Assembly: GCF_030068475.1 (NCBI RefSeq)
Contig: NZ_JAQOSP010000105.1
Coordinates: 1 to 64,000 of the forward strand
DNA length: 64,000 nucleotides
From: Roseofilum acuticapitatum BLCC-M154
Lineage (GTDB): Bacteria > Cyanobacteriota > Cyanobacteriia > Cyanobacteriales > Desertifilaceae
Direction of reading: 5' to 3'
Shown here: one piece after another, positions 1-8,998 of the stretch
How positions within the stretch are numbered: position 1 is the first letter of the stretch
Layout of the letters: every line of letters starts with the position of its first letter
Program-made: the position numbers and the translations under genes
Notes under the pieces: generated by a model
What the model was told of the DNA's origin: nothing
Seen by the model: the letters and a program-made list of their open reading frames with translations, nothing else
The model's database searches: none

Positions 1-36
1 CAGCGCAAAGCGCTGTATCGGTGGACAGTAGGAAAA

Positions 37-142
37 GATCCCCCCTTGCCCCCCTTAAAAAGGGGGGAATAGGAAAGTCCCCCTTTTTAAGGGGGATTTA
101 GGGGGATCAAGATGTCCCACATAACAGCGAAAACTGCTGTAA
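37..142. repeat. dispersed C/G-rich intergenic repeat, copy 1
   Basis: It is made of complementary poly-C and poly-G runs around TTAAAAAGG and ends in a segment reading AAAACTGCTGTAA. The same element, with the same right end, lies at 50935-51185 in front of the usher-like gene, where its middle part has expanded into a 29-bp tandem array. No coding potential is visible. Confidence 0.7.
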
Positions 143-205
143 ACCCAGAAACCGGGTTTCTGAATCGTTGCCCAGGCTCCCTAGTTTCAAGAGAGGAGTG
201 GGAGC

Positions 206-325
206 GTCTCGCTCCCTGGTTTCTCTAGCGAGCAAGTCTCGCTCCCTGGTTTCTTTAGCGAGCAAGTCTCGCTCCCTGGTTTCTCTAGCGAGCAAGTCTC
301 GCTCCCTGGTTTCTCTAGCGAGCAA
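206..325. repeat. four tandem 30-bp repeats
   Basis: Four head-to-tail copies of a 30-bp unit start at 206, 236, 266 and 296; one copy differs by a single base. The unit joins two motifs found singly elsewhere in the window: GCTCCCTGGTTTC and AGCGAGCAAG. Because 30 is a multiple of 3, both strands stay open as short repetitive frames, which I do not regard as genes. There are no unique spacers, so it is not CRISPR. The rest of 1-462 holds only repeat 37-142 and no gene. Confidence 0.85.
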
Positions 326-462
326 GATGCTCGCACTCCTAATATTGCACTATATGGCGCTACGCATTCAAGTTAGGACAACTTGAGGCTTTTTAAGGGG
401 GACTTTTACTGCACAACCTTTCGAGAGTCCCAATCAACCCAGAAACCCCATTTCTTGCCCTT

Positions 463-2664
463 CTAACGGCCTAACAATTCTTCGGCTCGCTTGGCCAAGT
501 TTTCCGCACTCAAACCGTTATAGGCCATAATCTCGCCCGCACTAGCAGCCGTTTCTCCCCGTTTCCAGGCAAAAACATCCCGCTTACAGGTACTGCGTAA
601 CATAACCGGTTCGAGCAGGGCACTGGCTCCTCCACTGATACCAATCAAGGCATCCCCACCCAATAAGGACTCAAATCCCGCATCATCTAAGAAATGGCTA
701 TCTTTTTCCGTGCAAGTTTCCCAAGCCACATCAGTCGGACGATATAACCGTCGGGGATTAATCACAGAAACAATACGCACGCCAATGCCCTCATCTTCCA
801 ATTCTAGAGCAGCTTCAAACGTGGGAATTAAGGGCATATCGCCAATTACGGCAAAGACAACTTTCTGTTTGCCTTCCGTTTCATGGAGAATAATGCCCCC
901 ATCTTGCAGAGCTTGGCGGGTTTGGTCGAGGGTGGTGCGAACCGGTAAAGGCGATTTACTAGCCGTAATCGTAACACCCTTATTTCTTGTGCCTAATGCC
1001 CACTCATAACAAGCTTGAATACTATTGGCATCGCAGGGGAAGAGGGGGAAAACATTACCATTTCGCATCATGGCAGCAAAATAGTTTTCGATTTCTGGCC
1101 GTTGGTGCGTCCAACCGTTGCGTCCTTGCTCCAATGCTCCAGCCGTAAATAGGGTGATGGTGGAAGGGGTGGGACGGCGCAATTCTGCCATCGCTTGGGT
1201 GACGGTTTGCCAAATGGGCAGGCCGTTGATGGCAAAGGATTCGTAGGAACACCAGAGGGTACGCGCTCCAAAGAGGGCAAGTGCTGCGGCTAACCCGGCA
1301 CAGGCATCTTCACTTAGGGGTTCATAGACTTGCCCTTGGGGCCCTTGGAAGTAGTCTTCATCAGGAGTCGGGTGGAGAATTTTTAGACCGATGTTAACGT
1401 TATTAATTCCAGATGCCGCATTACCATCGGCGTTGGTGAGCAGGAAGTTGGGGTCAGTTTTGCCCACATGAACGATTAACTCACCCATGGCAGTGGTGGC
1501 TACTTTTTTGTCGCCTTTGACGGGGTATTCGGTGAGGGGAAGTTGGCCGAGTTCGGGTAGGGGGAGTTCTTTTTCGGTGACGACATGGTGAGAAGCGGGG
1601 CCTCCAGCAGAGCGCTCAAAGTTGGTGCGGACGAGTTGCCAGGCTTCGGGGGTGAGGGCCCGTTCTTGGAGGGCACTCACGATGTAGTCTTTTTCGGTGC
1701 TGTCTCCGGGATAGAGGTTGTGGGATTTTGCGCCTCGTTTGTGGACTCCTGCGCCTTTGAGTTGTTTGACGATGAGGACGGTGAGTTTGCCGCCTAGGGC
1801 AGATTGGGCGGCTTGGTGGGTGGCTTCGAGGATTTCTTGGACGAATTGAAGCCGGTTTTTGAAGGAGAATTGGGTGCTGTCTACATAGTCTCCGGGTTGG
1901 TTGGTGTCGTCGAAGTCTTTGGCGTTGACGAGGATGACTTCTTCAAAGCCGTTACCTTCCCAGTATTGGATCATTTCTTCGTTGGTTTTGGTGGAGACCA
2001 TGCTGTGGTGTTCCTGGGAGTAGCCGTTCCAGACGAGGATGGGGAGGAAGTTGGTGATGTCGGGGAAGGCGGTGTGGAAGTGGCCGAAGCTGCTCATGAT
2101 GTAGGGTTCGCCGAGTCCACCGTCGCCGATGGTGACGGGGAAGAGGATGCCGGGGTGGAGTTTGGCTCCGGCCATGGCGAAGTGTTGTCCTTGACCGAGG
2201 GGGCCGGCGGGGTTGAGGAGTCCGGGGATTTGCCCGGAGAGGTGGCCGAGGAGTCCGTGCATTTCCCGGAAGCGTTCGCGCATGTTTTGTACGGTTTCGA
2301 TGCCCATGTCTTCGAGGGAGCGGTCGAGGAACATATTGCTGTAGAAGCCGGGGGCGTGGTGACCGACTTCGGTGAGGATATTTTTGTGACCGAGCATGAC
2401 GAGAGCGGCGATCGCATCGGCAATGCTGGCAAATCCACCGGGGTGTCCGGATTGTTTGGAGGCGGTGATTTGCAGGGTGAGATATCGCAGGGCATCGGCG
2501 GCGAGGAGGGTTTGGTAGGCGGCCCGCTCGTCACTGGGGGCGCTAATGGCGGTTTGTCCGGCTTCAATGGCGGGTTGACTTCCGTAGGTGTCAAATTCTG
2601 GCAGGGTGTCCGCAAAACATTGGATTCCTTGACAAAAAGATGGGATTGTGGTAGTGGCGGTCAT
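463..2664 (-). CDS. transketolase/phosphoketolase-like thiamine diphosphate enzyme
   Basis: A 733-residue TPP-dependent enzyme. SGHPGG near residue 72 and GDGGLGEP near residue 180 fit the transketolase/phosphoketolase TPP domain, followed by pyrimidine-binding and C-terminal domains. It is shorter than canonical phosphoketolases (about 800 residues) and resembles, from memory, the second cyanobacterial type represented by Synechocystis Sll0529. Such enzymes cleave ketose phosphates; whether this one yields acetyl phosphate or does transketolation cannot be told from sequence. The start ATG at 2664 has GAGGA upstream, though at a long spacing. It stands alone, divergent from the iron-ADH homologue at 2935 across a 270-bp gap in which I see nothing specific. 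The family is secure, the exact reaction is not. Confidence 0.8.
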   Translation of the reverse strand: MTATTTIPSFCQGIQCFADTLPEFDTYGSQPAIEAGQTAISAPSDERAAYQTLLAADALRYLTLQITASKQSGHPGGFASIADAIAALVMLGHKNILTEVGHHAPGFYSNMFLDRSLEDMGIETVQNMRERFREMHGLLGHLSGQIPGLLNPAGPLGQGQHFAMAGAKLHPGILFPVTIGDGGLGEPYIMSSFGHFHTAFPDITNFLPILVWNGYSQEHHSMVSTKTNEEMIQYWEGNGFEEVILVNAKDFDDTNQPGDYVDSTQFSFKNRLQFVQEILEATHQAAQSALGGKLTVLIVKQLKGAGVHKRGAKSHNLYPGDSTEKDYIVSALQERALTPEAWQLVRTNFERSAGGPASHHVVTEKELPLPELGQLPLTEYPVKGDKKVATTAMGELIVHVGKTDPNFLLTNADGNAASGINNVNIGLKILHPTPDEDYFQGPQGQVYEPLSEDACAGLAAALALFGARTLWCSYESFAINGLPIWQTVTQAMAELRRPTPSTITLFTAGALEQGRNGWTHQRPEIENYFAAMMRNGNVFPLFPCDANSIQACYEWALGTRNKGVTITASKSPLPVRTTLDQTRQALQDGGIILHETEGKQKVVFAVIGDMPLIPTFEAALELEDEGIGVRIVSVINPRRLYRPTDVAWETCTEKDSHFLDDAGFESLLGGDALIGISGGASALLEPVMLRSTCKRDVFAWKRGETAASAGEIMAYNGLSAENLAKRAEELLGR

Positions 2665-2934
2665 CAGTAAAAAAATCCTCTGGTGTGGTTGGAGATCGTT
2701 AAATAAATCTTACAATGTTGCCGGACACTCTATTGGGGAGAGTCTATTGGTTAATTACCGGGTAACCTATTTATAAAAGTTTATAGATCTAGAGTTTTCC
2801 ATAGAAAAATACTGAAAAAAGAAGAGTTCTTCTCCCATGGAGTCAGAGTAAGAACCCTTGCTAAAATTGTATTTCACAAGGTGGGTCACCCTCGGATTGA
2901 CCTGATTGCCCCCTAGAACTGAGAACCCCTGTTA

Positions 2935-4110
2935 ATGAAAGCCTTTAGTTTTTCCAAGGTTCCCCCGATTTATTTTGGTGCTGGCCAAGTTCGACAATTA
3001 TCTCGTTTAATTGCCCAATTTCAGGGTCGGAGGGTACTGCTGATTACGGGGGCACAGTCTTTAGAAGCCTCTGGTAAGCTAGAACAGATTAAGACGGATT
3101 TAAGCGAGTTTGGCCGGGTATATCATACGATTTGCGATCGCGAACCGACGGATGCTCTGATTGATGGCATTTGTGCCGAGAGCCGCGACCATTCTATTGA
3201 TGTGGTGGTTAGTATTGGGGGAGGCAGCGTCATTGATGCGGGAAAGGCGATCGCCTGTAATATGCCACCAGAGTCTGGGGCGATCGATCGCATCCAAAGT
3301 CTAGTGACCAACCCTCAACTGACTCACTCCAAAATCCCCTTGATTGCCATTCCCACTACCGCCGGTGCAGGAAATGAAGTCACCCCGAAAATGGCGATCG
3401 ACCGGGTAGGAGTTTTAGGAACCAAAGCCTTTTTCTCCCATCCCCAATTTACCCCAGATGCCGTAATTCTAGACCCAGAACTGCTGATTTCTTGCCCCTC
3501 CGAACTCACTGCCGCCTGTGGGTTAGTCACCTTATCCCATTTAATGGAAGCTCAGTTTGCCCTACATACCTCGGTCTTAACCGAAGCTATTATTTGGAGC
3601 GGCTTAGAAGCTCTCAAAGATAATTTACTCCTGGCCTGTGCAGTGGGAGCCACTAGCCAAGCCGTACGGGGAAAAATGGCCTATGCCTCCTGTGCCTCTG
3701 GTATTGGTCAAGCCAATAGCTCTATCGGACTGTTGCAAGGACTCGCTCTCACCCTGAGTAGTTTTTGCCCCATTCCCTATCGGGTTGCTTGTAGCACCTT
3801 AGCCGGTTCTGCTCTCCGGGTGAGTATCAGAGCTTTGCGTACCCGTTATGCCCAAAATCCGATTCTGCTGAAAATTGCTAAGGTTGGGGAGCTTTTTGAT
3901 GGCCGCACTCAGCAAAGCCCCAACTATTATTGTGATGCCTTGGTCAATATTGTAGAGGCATGGGTACAAATTTTACCGATACCTCGTCTCGGTGAATATG
4001 GAATTAAGCCTAAAGATCTGCCTCCGGTTGTAGAAAAAACCCTGGATTATTGTCCCGATGTGGATCTCCATCGGGATGAGATCTACGCCATCTTACAGGA
4101 TAGATTGTAG
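2935..4110 (+). CDS. iron-containing alcohol dehydrogenase family protein, metal ligands mostly lost
   Basis: A 391-residue protein with the family fold. The nucleotide-binding GGGS is at residues 95-98 and the PTTAGAGNEVT segment at 140-150. The usual metal ligands (one Asp, three His) should lie in GxDAxxH, a later GLxH and PHG. Here the first reads GLVTLSH, with Val198 for the Asp and His202 kept; the second His is Gln268 and the third is Tyr282. Three of four ligands are therefore replaced. The reading frame is intact and the NAD motif conserved, so it is probably a functional but divergent protein rather than a decayed gene. Its substrate is unknown. It diverges from the TPP enzyme upstream, so a shared regulatory region is possible. 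Confidence 0.8.
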   Translation: MKAFSFSKVPPIYFGAGQVRQLSRLIAQFQGRRVLLITGAQSLEASGKLEQIKTDLSEFGRVYHTICDREPTDALIDGICAESRDHSIDVVVSIGGGSVIDAGKAIACNMPPESGAIDRIQSLVTNPQLTHSKIPLIAIPTTAGAGNEVTPKMAIDRVGVLGTKAFFSHPQFTPDAVILDPELLISCPSELTAACGLVTLSHLMEAQFALHTSVLTEAIIWSGLEALKDNLLLACAVGATSQAVRGKMAYASCASGIGQANSSIGLLQGLALTLSSFCPIPYRVACSTLAGSALRVSIRALRTRYAQNPILLKIAKVGELFDGRTQQSPNYYCDALVNIVEAWVQILPIPRLGEYGIKPKDLPPVVEKTLDYCPDVDLHRDEIYAILQDRL

Positions 4111-4242
4111 GGCTATGGGCGATCGCGGGTAATGGGTAAGCTCACCTTATGAGAGATAAAAAAATATTATATTTCAAAAGACTTGCAATCCAATCAGCTT
4201 ATGCATACACTAAAAGTATGAAAGCAATAGGAGCAATAACTA

Positions 4243-4566
4243 ATGTTCAACTTCCTCTTTACCCAACGCCCTGCTAACCCTGAAATGCAAGGAAACGATA
4301 ACCCCATCAAACGGTACTTACAACCTTTACGGCAATGGCTCAATCGCTTTGAAATTCGTGACGAAAGCATGGCTCATTTCCTCTGTCGTATGATTCCCGT
4401 TCAATGTCCTTTTGCCCGCGATCTTTATTTGTTTGGTCGCAAAATTGGCCATATTCCCCCCTTGTGCAAGTTAAATCCCCTGTATGAAGAAGTGGTTGCT
4501 TTGCGATTCCGCGCTCTGTGTTATTTGGCTGATGAATGTGGACAAGATATTCGCATTTATTGTTAA
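4243..4566 (+). CDS. Mo-dependent nitrogenase C-terminal domain-like small protein
   Basis: A 107-residue protein. Its C-terminal half, with CPFARDLYLFG, IPPLCKLNP and a final FRALCYLADECG stretch, matches the small cyanobacterial family named after the Mo-dependent nitrogenase C-terminus (Mo-nitro_C, Pfam PF06967). Despite the name, members are common in cyanobacteria that do not fix nitrogen and the role is not established, so it should not be read as evidence for nitrogenase. The start ATG at 4243 has AGGAG about 10 bases upstream. It appears to be monocistronic. Confidence 0.75.
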   Translation: MFNFLFTQRPANPEMQGNDNPIKRYLQPLRQWLNRFEIRDESMAHFLCRMIPVQCPFARDLYLFGRKIGHIPPLCKLNPLYEEVVALRFRALCYLADECGQDIRIYC

Positions 4567-4638
4567 GCGCACCGCGCTGGTAATCGGTAAAACACACTCT
4601 CTCCCAAAGGTATAGATCGCCGTACTTTCCTCAGTTGC

Positions 4639-5037
4639 TTACATCAGCAAATCCCTTAGCTCTGGATATCGTCGAATCGAGCCATCAATTGTAGCTAATT
4701 GTGCTTGGTATTCTATTGCTGTAGCTATAATAATTCTGTCAAACGGATCTCGATGAATGGGTGATAGCTGCACTGCACGAGAAGCAATCTTTGGAGTCAG
4801 AGGAAAAAGAGAAATTCCGGAGGGATCTAACGCTTCTTGCAACCAAAGATCGAGAGTATAGGGCAATGATAAGCGTCCGCGTTGTCCTGCTAAAGCTACT
4901 TCGTAGCAAGAGACTGAAGCTATACCGACTAAACTTGCTGTTGAGATGATGTCTACCCAAGCAGTAGGAAACCGTTCCCATTGGAGATTAACAAACCAGA
5001 TCCAGATGTGGGTATCTAAGAGAATTATTTCAGGCAT
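4639..5037 (-). CDS. vapC: PIN-domain toxin of a VapBC-type pair
   Basis: A 132-residue PIN protein, a predicted Mg-dependent ribonuclease. The first acidic residue is in LLDTHIW near the N terminus, a second acidic position is the Glu of SVSCYEVAL, and the later acidic cluster is in HRDPFDRIIIATA, followed by TIDGSI. I chose the ATG at 5037 over a TTG two codons earlier. The gene overlaps the end of the small upstream gene (stop at 5025) by 13 bp, the usual antitoxin-toxin coupling. The target RNA is unknown. Confidence 0.85.
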   Translation of the reverse strand: MPEIILLDTHIWIWFVNLQWERFPTAWVDIISTASLVGIASVSCYEVALAGQRGRLSLPYTLDLWLQEALDPSGISLFPLTPKIASRAVQLSPIHRDPFDRIIIATAIEYQAQLATIDGSIRRYPELRDLLM

Positions 5038-5243
5038 TCCCAATCGTTTTCATCCACAATAGGACTGACCAAATCTCCTGTAATTTTAGCTTTGCCTGCA
5101 ATTAAGGGTGAAGGTTGGCGGCGTTGTCCAGTAGAGGTGGGAAACTCTTCTAGAATAGAAATGGCAATGCGAGCTGAATGAATGGGGGGTTTTTGGGTCA
5201 ACCACACAATCTTACCATTTTGATATAAGGCTTCGTATTGCAT
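5025..5243 (-). CDS. small antitoxin partner of the PIN toxin
   Basis: A 72-residue protein starting MQYEALYQNGKIVWL, with GAGGGA a few bases before the ATG at 5243. The beta-strand-like N terminus and acidic C-terminal tail fit an AbrB-type or related VapB antitoxin: a DNA-binding N terminus and a toxin-binding tail. A longer reading frame running upstream to 5363 has no credible start and would overlap the divergent kinase gene. The antitoxin role rests mainly on the overlap with the PIN gene. Confidence 0.7.
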   Translation of the reverse strand: MQYEALYQNGKIVWLTQKPPIHSARIAISILEEFPTSTGQRRQPSPLIAGKAKITGDLVSPIVDENDWECLK

Positions 5244-5361
5244 AAGTTTCCCTCTAAATTGACTGCCTAGAGATATTATAACTTCCAGACCAATAGAAGT
5301 GTAACATGGGCAGGGGACAGAGTTTGGTATAATTTGACGAGTTATTGCTCGACCCAAACCC

Positions 5362-6693
5362 ATGAGTACCCAACCGAAAATAATTGTTCTTGACGACGAT
5401 CCTACCGGATCGCAAACGGTGCATAGTTGTTTGTTGCTGATGCAGTGGGATGTGGAAACCCTGCGGTTTGGCTTAACGGATGATTCGCCGATTGTGTTTA
5501 TTTTGACGAATACGAGGGCGCTGACTCCGGAGGAAGCGCGGCAGGTGACGGTGGAGGTGTGCCAAAATTTGAAGCAGGCGATCGCCGCAGAAAAGATCGA
5601 AAATTTCTTAGTCGTCAGTCGCTCAGACTCTACGCTCCGGGGCCATTATCCCATTGAAACGGATGCGATCGCCGCCGAACTCGGCCCCTTTGATGGCCAT
5701 TTTCTCATCCCCGCCTTCTTTGAAGGGGGACGGATCACCCGCGATAGTATCCATTATCTGATGGTGGACGGCACGCCTACCCCCGTCCATGAAACGGAAT
5801 TTGCCAAAGATTCTGTTTTTGGCTACTCCCACTCCTATCTTCCCGATTATGTCGCCCAAAAAACCCAAGGTCAAATTATCCGCGATCGCGTCCAACGGTT
5901 TCTCCTCGAAGATATTCGCGAAGGCAGCTTTGACCGTCTCATGACCCTCACCGATAATCAATGTGGGGTCGTAGACGCAGAACACCAAGTTGACCTAGAC
6001 TGGTTTGCCGGTGACCTATTGCGAGCCAGTTCCCATGGTAAACGCTTCCTCCTCCGCAGTGCTGCCAGCATTCTCACCTCCCTAGCCCAACTGCCCCAGC
6101 AACCGGTAATGGCCGAACATATGAATCAATATGTGCGCGAAGGCAAACCCGGCGTAATTTTAGTCGGCTCCCATGTGAAAAAAACCACCGAACAACTCAC
6201 CGAACTCCTAAAAGAGCCAGAAATTAAGGGTATAGAAGTCGATGTCAGTCATTTACTCAAAAATGACCCTAACAGCCAAGAAAACCTCATCCAGAGCATT
6301 TTAAGCCAGGTTCAGGACATCCACAGCCAAGGGCAAACCCCCGTGATTTACACCTCGCGCCAAGAACTCACCTTTCCCACCATTCAAGCGCGACTCGACT
6401 TTGGGAAACAGGTGTCGCAAGTGCTAATGACGGTGGTTCAGAACCTCCCCGAAGATATGGGCTATTTAATTAGCAAAGGCGGAATAACCTCCAACGATGT
6501 TCTCAGTCAGGGGTTAAAATTGCGATCGGCTCGTCTACTTGGCCAAATTCTCCCCGGATGCTCCCTGGTGCGTACCCCCATCGATCATCCTCGATTCCCC
6601 AACCTACCCGTAGTTCTCTTTCCCGGAAATGTCGGCGATCGCCACGGGTTAGCCACTGTCTATCAACGATTAAACCAGTCATCTGCTCACTGA
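5362..6693 (+). CDS. four-carbon acid sugar kinase family protein (DUF1537)
   Basis: A 443-residue protein. It begins with a nucleotide- and sugar-binding N-terminal domain (VLDDDPTGSQTVH at residues 9-21, SRSDSTLRGHYP near 87-98) and ends with the kinase C-terminal domain (LISKGGITSNDV, then VLFPGNVGD). Known relatives (OtnK, DtnK, DenK) phosphorylate C4 sugar acids such as erythronate or threonate. The aldolase and dehydrogenase normally encoded beside such kinases are absent, so the substrate is open; the neighbours are an unrelated toxin-antitoxin pair and psbO. Confidence 0.85.
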   Translation: MSTQPKIIVLDDDPTGSQTVHSCLLLMQWDVETLRFGLTDDSPIVFILTNTRALTPEEARQVTVEVCQNLKQAIAAEKIENFLVVSRSDSTLRGHYPIETDAIAAELGPFDGHFLIPAFFEGGRITRDSIHYLMVDGTPTPVHETEFAKDSVFGYSHSYLPDYVAQKTQGQIIRDRVQRFLLEDIREGSFDRLMTLTDNQCGVVDAEHQVDLDWFAGDLLRASSHGKRFLLRSAASILTSLAQLPQQPVMAEHMNQYVREGKPGVILVGSHVKKTTEQLTELLKEPEIKGIEVDVSHLLKNDPNSQENLIQSILSQVQDIHSQGQTPVIYTSRQELTFPTIQARLDFGKQVSQVLMTVVQNLPEDMGYLISKGGITSNDVLSQGLKLRSARLLGQILPGCSLVRTPIDHPRFPNLPVVLFPGNVGDRHGLATVYQRLNQSSAH

Positions 6694-6845
6694 ACCCCCT
6701 GAACGGGATCTTAGCCGTACCATTTTATGAAATTATGGTTAAAAGAGTTTTGGCGATCCCCGATCCTGAGCCATCTATCCTCAGTTGGGGAGCAGCAGAA
6801 CTCCGTTGGAGGAAAACACATTTGGTCAACGCTAACCACTCAACT

Positions 6846-7673
6846 ATGAAATACCGCGCTTTTATTTCTGTCATTCTAGCCTTGTGTTTGAGTCTGATTA
6901 CCGCCTGTAGTGAAGGCCCAGCCGTAGGCAGCGACTACACCTATGATGATATTAGAAACACAGGTTTAGCTAATAACTGTCCCCAATTGGAAGAAACCGC
7001 TAGAGGTTCTATTCCCCTAGATTCGAGCAAGAGCTACATCTTGACCGATCTATGCTTGCAACCGAACGACTATTTCGTGAAAGAAGAAGCCACCAGCAAG
7101 CGCAAAGAAGCTGAGTTTGTACCCGGTAAAGTCCTTACCCGTAAAACCTCCAGCCTCACTCAAGTCTATGGAGACCTCACCTTTACCTCAGATAAAGCTC
7201 TGACTTTTGCAGAAAAAGGTGGAATTGATTTCCAAAATATTACGGTTCTCTTACCCGGAGGCGAAGAAGTTCCCTTCTTCTTCACTATCAAAAGTCTACT
7301 TGCCCAAACTGAACCCGGTGCAGATAGCATCAATACTTCAACCGATTTTGAAGGTAAATTCCGCGTTCCCTCCTATCGGGGAGCAACCTTCCTCGATCCT
7401 AAAGGGAGAGGGGTAGCCACCGGTTATGATAATGCTGTTGCTTTACCTTCTAGTGCAGATGATGAAGATTTGACCCTGGCTAATGTGAAACGGGTTCAAG
7501 TTGGTGAAGGAGAAATTTCTTTACAAGTTACTAAAGTTGACCCCAGCACGGGAGAATTTGGGGGAATTTTTGTCAGTGTCCAACCTTCGGATAATGATTT
7601 AGGAGCCAAAGAGCCTGTAGATGTGAAAATTAAAGGCGTTTTCTACGGTCGCGTGGAAGAAGATTTGAGCTAA
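6846..7673 (+). CDS. psbO: photosystem II manganese-stabilizing protein PsbO
   Basis: A 275-residue precursor with a lipoprotein-like or Sec signal (ILALCLSLITACSEG), followed by the mature PsbO sequence. YDDIRNTGLANNCPQLEE and the later LTDLCLQPNDY carry the two Cys that form the family's conserved disulfide. PsbO sits on the lumenal side of photosystem II and stabilises the Mn4CaO5 cluster. An in-frame extension back to 6558 overlaps the kinase gene and has no PsbO similarity, so the ATG at 6846 before MKYRAF is the start. A hairpin terminator follows 24 bp after the stop. Confidence 0.97.
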   Translation: MKYRAFISVILALCLSLITACSEGPAVGSDYTYDDIRNTGLANNCPQLEETARGSIPLDSSKSYILTDLCLQPNDYFVKEEATSKRKEAEFVPGKVLTRKTSSLTQVYGDLTFTSDKALTFAEKGGIDFQNITVLLPGGEEVPFFFTIKSLLAQTEPGADSINTSTDFEGKFRVPSYRGATFLDPKGRGVATGYDNAVALPSSADDEDLTLANVKRVQVGEGEISLQVTKVDPSTGEFGGIFVSVQPSDNDLGAKEPVDVKIKGVFYGRVEEDLS

Positions 7674-7696
7674 TTTGATTGCAATTAAATCATCAG

Positions 7697-7728
7697 TAGG
7701 GGCAACAGTGGTTTGTCCCTATTTTTTT
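7697..7728 (+). terminator. rho-independent terminator after psbO
   Basis: TAGGGGCAA and TTTGTCCCTA form an imperfect stem around a short loop, followed by a run of seven T. Confidence 0.75.
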
Positions 7729-7746
7729 GGCAGGCACTATGGCTTA

Positions 7747-7800
7747 CAGCGCTTTGCGCTGTGATGGGGGGATGGGGGAATGGGGGGATGGGGGAATGGG
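7747..7800. repeat. small hairpin and G-rich microsatellite
   Basis: CAGCGCTTTGCGCTG is a short inverted repeat like the one at position 1. It is followed by a 7-8 base period of GATGGGGG/AATGGGG. The same C/A-rich microsatellite, on the other strand, recurs at 49844-49920 and 54958-55050. Confidence 0.6.
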
Positions 7801-7912
7801 AGCGCAAACAACAGACTCAATCTAGCTTTGAGCAAGCGGACATGAATGAACTATTCTAGCGATCTTTAAAAGCTGCCATTCATGTACCTTATAAAGTGTG
7901 AAAACTGCTGTA

Positions 7913-8986
7913 TTAACGATCGCCGAGGGCATCTAGTAATGTTTGATTCTCACTTTGGGAACGAACCGCTATACGGAAATAGCGATCGCCCAATTCAGGA
8001 AAACTCAGGCAGTCTCGGATCAGGATCTGGTATTCTTTTAATAACCACTCCTGTAGCTCGGTCACCGACCCATCTGTTTTCACCAATAAGAAATTAGCTG
8101 CTCCTGGGTAAGGATCAAACCCCGGCAGCGATCGCAACCCTTGCCAAAGATGGTCGCGGGTGGGGGGTAACCACTGCCAAGTTTGCCGTTGAAAATCATA
8201 ATCCTGGATGGCTGCTATCCCAGCCACTTCCGCCAGGATATTCACCGGCCAAGGATCGCGCCAAGTTTGCCACTGCTCAATTAAGGTGGGAGCGGCGATC
8301 GCATAACCCAGACGCAAACCGGGCAAACTATAAAACTTAGTGAGCGATCGCACCACCACCAGATGGGGATAATCTGGGATCAGGGGGATTAAACTTTGGT
8401 CTTCTGAGGGGTCTAGAAAGTCCATGAAGGCTTCATCAATAACCACAAACTCAAATCGATCCAAAATTCGGACAATCTCCTCCTGTCGCCATAATTTGCC
8501 CGTCGGATTATGGGGATTATTCAGCAATAAGCCCGATCCAGGATTACAGGAATCGGGAAAAGGAGAAGCTAACTTAGACAGATCTAGAGGATAGGCTTGA
8601 ATCGGAACCCCAAAGGCTTGTAGCGCTCGTTGATAGTCTCGAAATGCTGGAGTCATCAGATATACACAGCTACACTCTCGAAACTGACGAGCGATCCAAG
8701 TCAGTAATTCTGCGGCCCCATTCCCCGGCCAGACAAACTCTGGGGGAAGTTGATGAAACCACCCCAGATGTTTCCGTAACTCGGAGTACCGGGGATCTGG
8801 GTACAGAGTAATCCGATTCAAATGGGTATTAATGGCGGCGATCGCCGATTGTGGAGGGCCTAACGGATTGATACTAGCGGAAAAATCCAGCAGGCGATCG
8901 GGTGAACAGCCTGCAATTGAGGCTGCCCAAACCAAATTTCCGCCATGAACCGGACGCTTCCAAGACACTGGCTTGACTGATATCAA
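7913..8986 (-). CDS. cobD: threonine-phosphate decarboxylase (cobalamin pathway)
   Basis: A 357-residue PLP-dependent fold-type I enzyme of the histidinol-phosphate aminotransferase-like group. HGGN near residue 14, DFSASINPLGPP, NNPHNPTG and the PLP lysine in SLTKFYSLPGLRLGY identify it as L-threonine-O-3-phosphate decarboxylase. This enzyme makes aminopropanol phosphate for the nucleotide loop of cobalamin. No ATG lies near the N terminus; the start is the TTG at 8986 or a GTG six codons later. It follows the HU gene by 12 bp and is probably co-transcribed with it. Other cobalamin genes and a B12 riboswitch are not seen here. Confidence 0.85.
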   Translation of the reverse strand: MISVKPVSWKRPVHGGNLVWAASIAGCSPDRLLDFSASINPLGPPQSAIAAINTHLNRITLYPDPRYSELRKHLGWFHQLPPEFVWPGNGAAELLTWIARQFRECSCVYLMTPAFRDYQRALQAFGVPIQAYPLDLSKLASPFPDSCNPGSGLLLNNPHNPTGKLWRQEEIVRILDRFEFVVIDEAFMDFLDPSEDQSLIPLIPDYPHLVVVRSLTKFYSLPGLRLGYAIAAPTLIEQWQTWRDPWPVNILAEVAGIAAIQDYDFQRQTWQWLPPTRDHLWQGLRSLPGFDPYPGAANFLLVKTDGSVTELQEWLLKEYQILIRDCLSFPELGDRYFRIAVRSQSENQTLLDALGDR

Positions 8987-8998
8987 CCGGTAGCTCTC

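Noticed and set aside
206-325. CRISPR array
   Set aside because: Repeats follow one another directly with no spacers, and there are no cas genes.
1804-2670. 288-codon frame on the plus strand
   Set aside because: It lies wholly across the TPP enzyme on the other strand, has a Val/Gly/Glu-skewed composition from GC-rich codon bias and no family features.
4243-4566. Evidence for nitrogen fixation
   Set aside because: The Mo-nitro_C-like domain alone occurs in many non-fixing cyanobacteria; no nif genes are present here.
6558-6845. Upstream extension of the psbO frame
   Set aside because: It overlaps the kinase gene and the added residues are not PsbO-like; the signal peptide starts at 6846.
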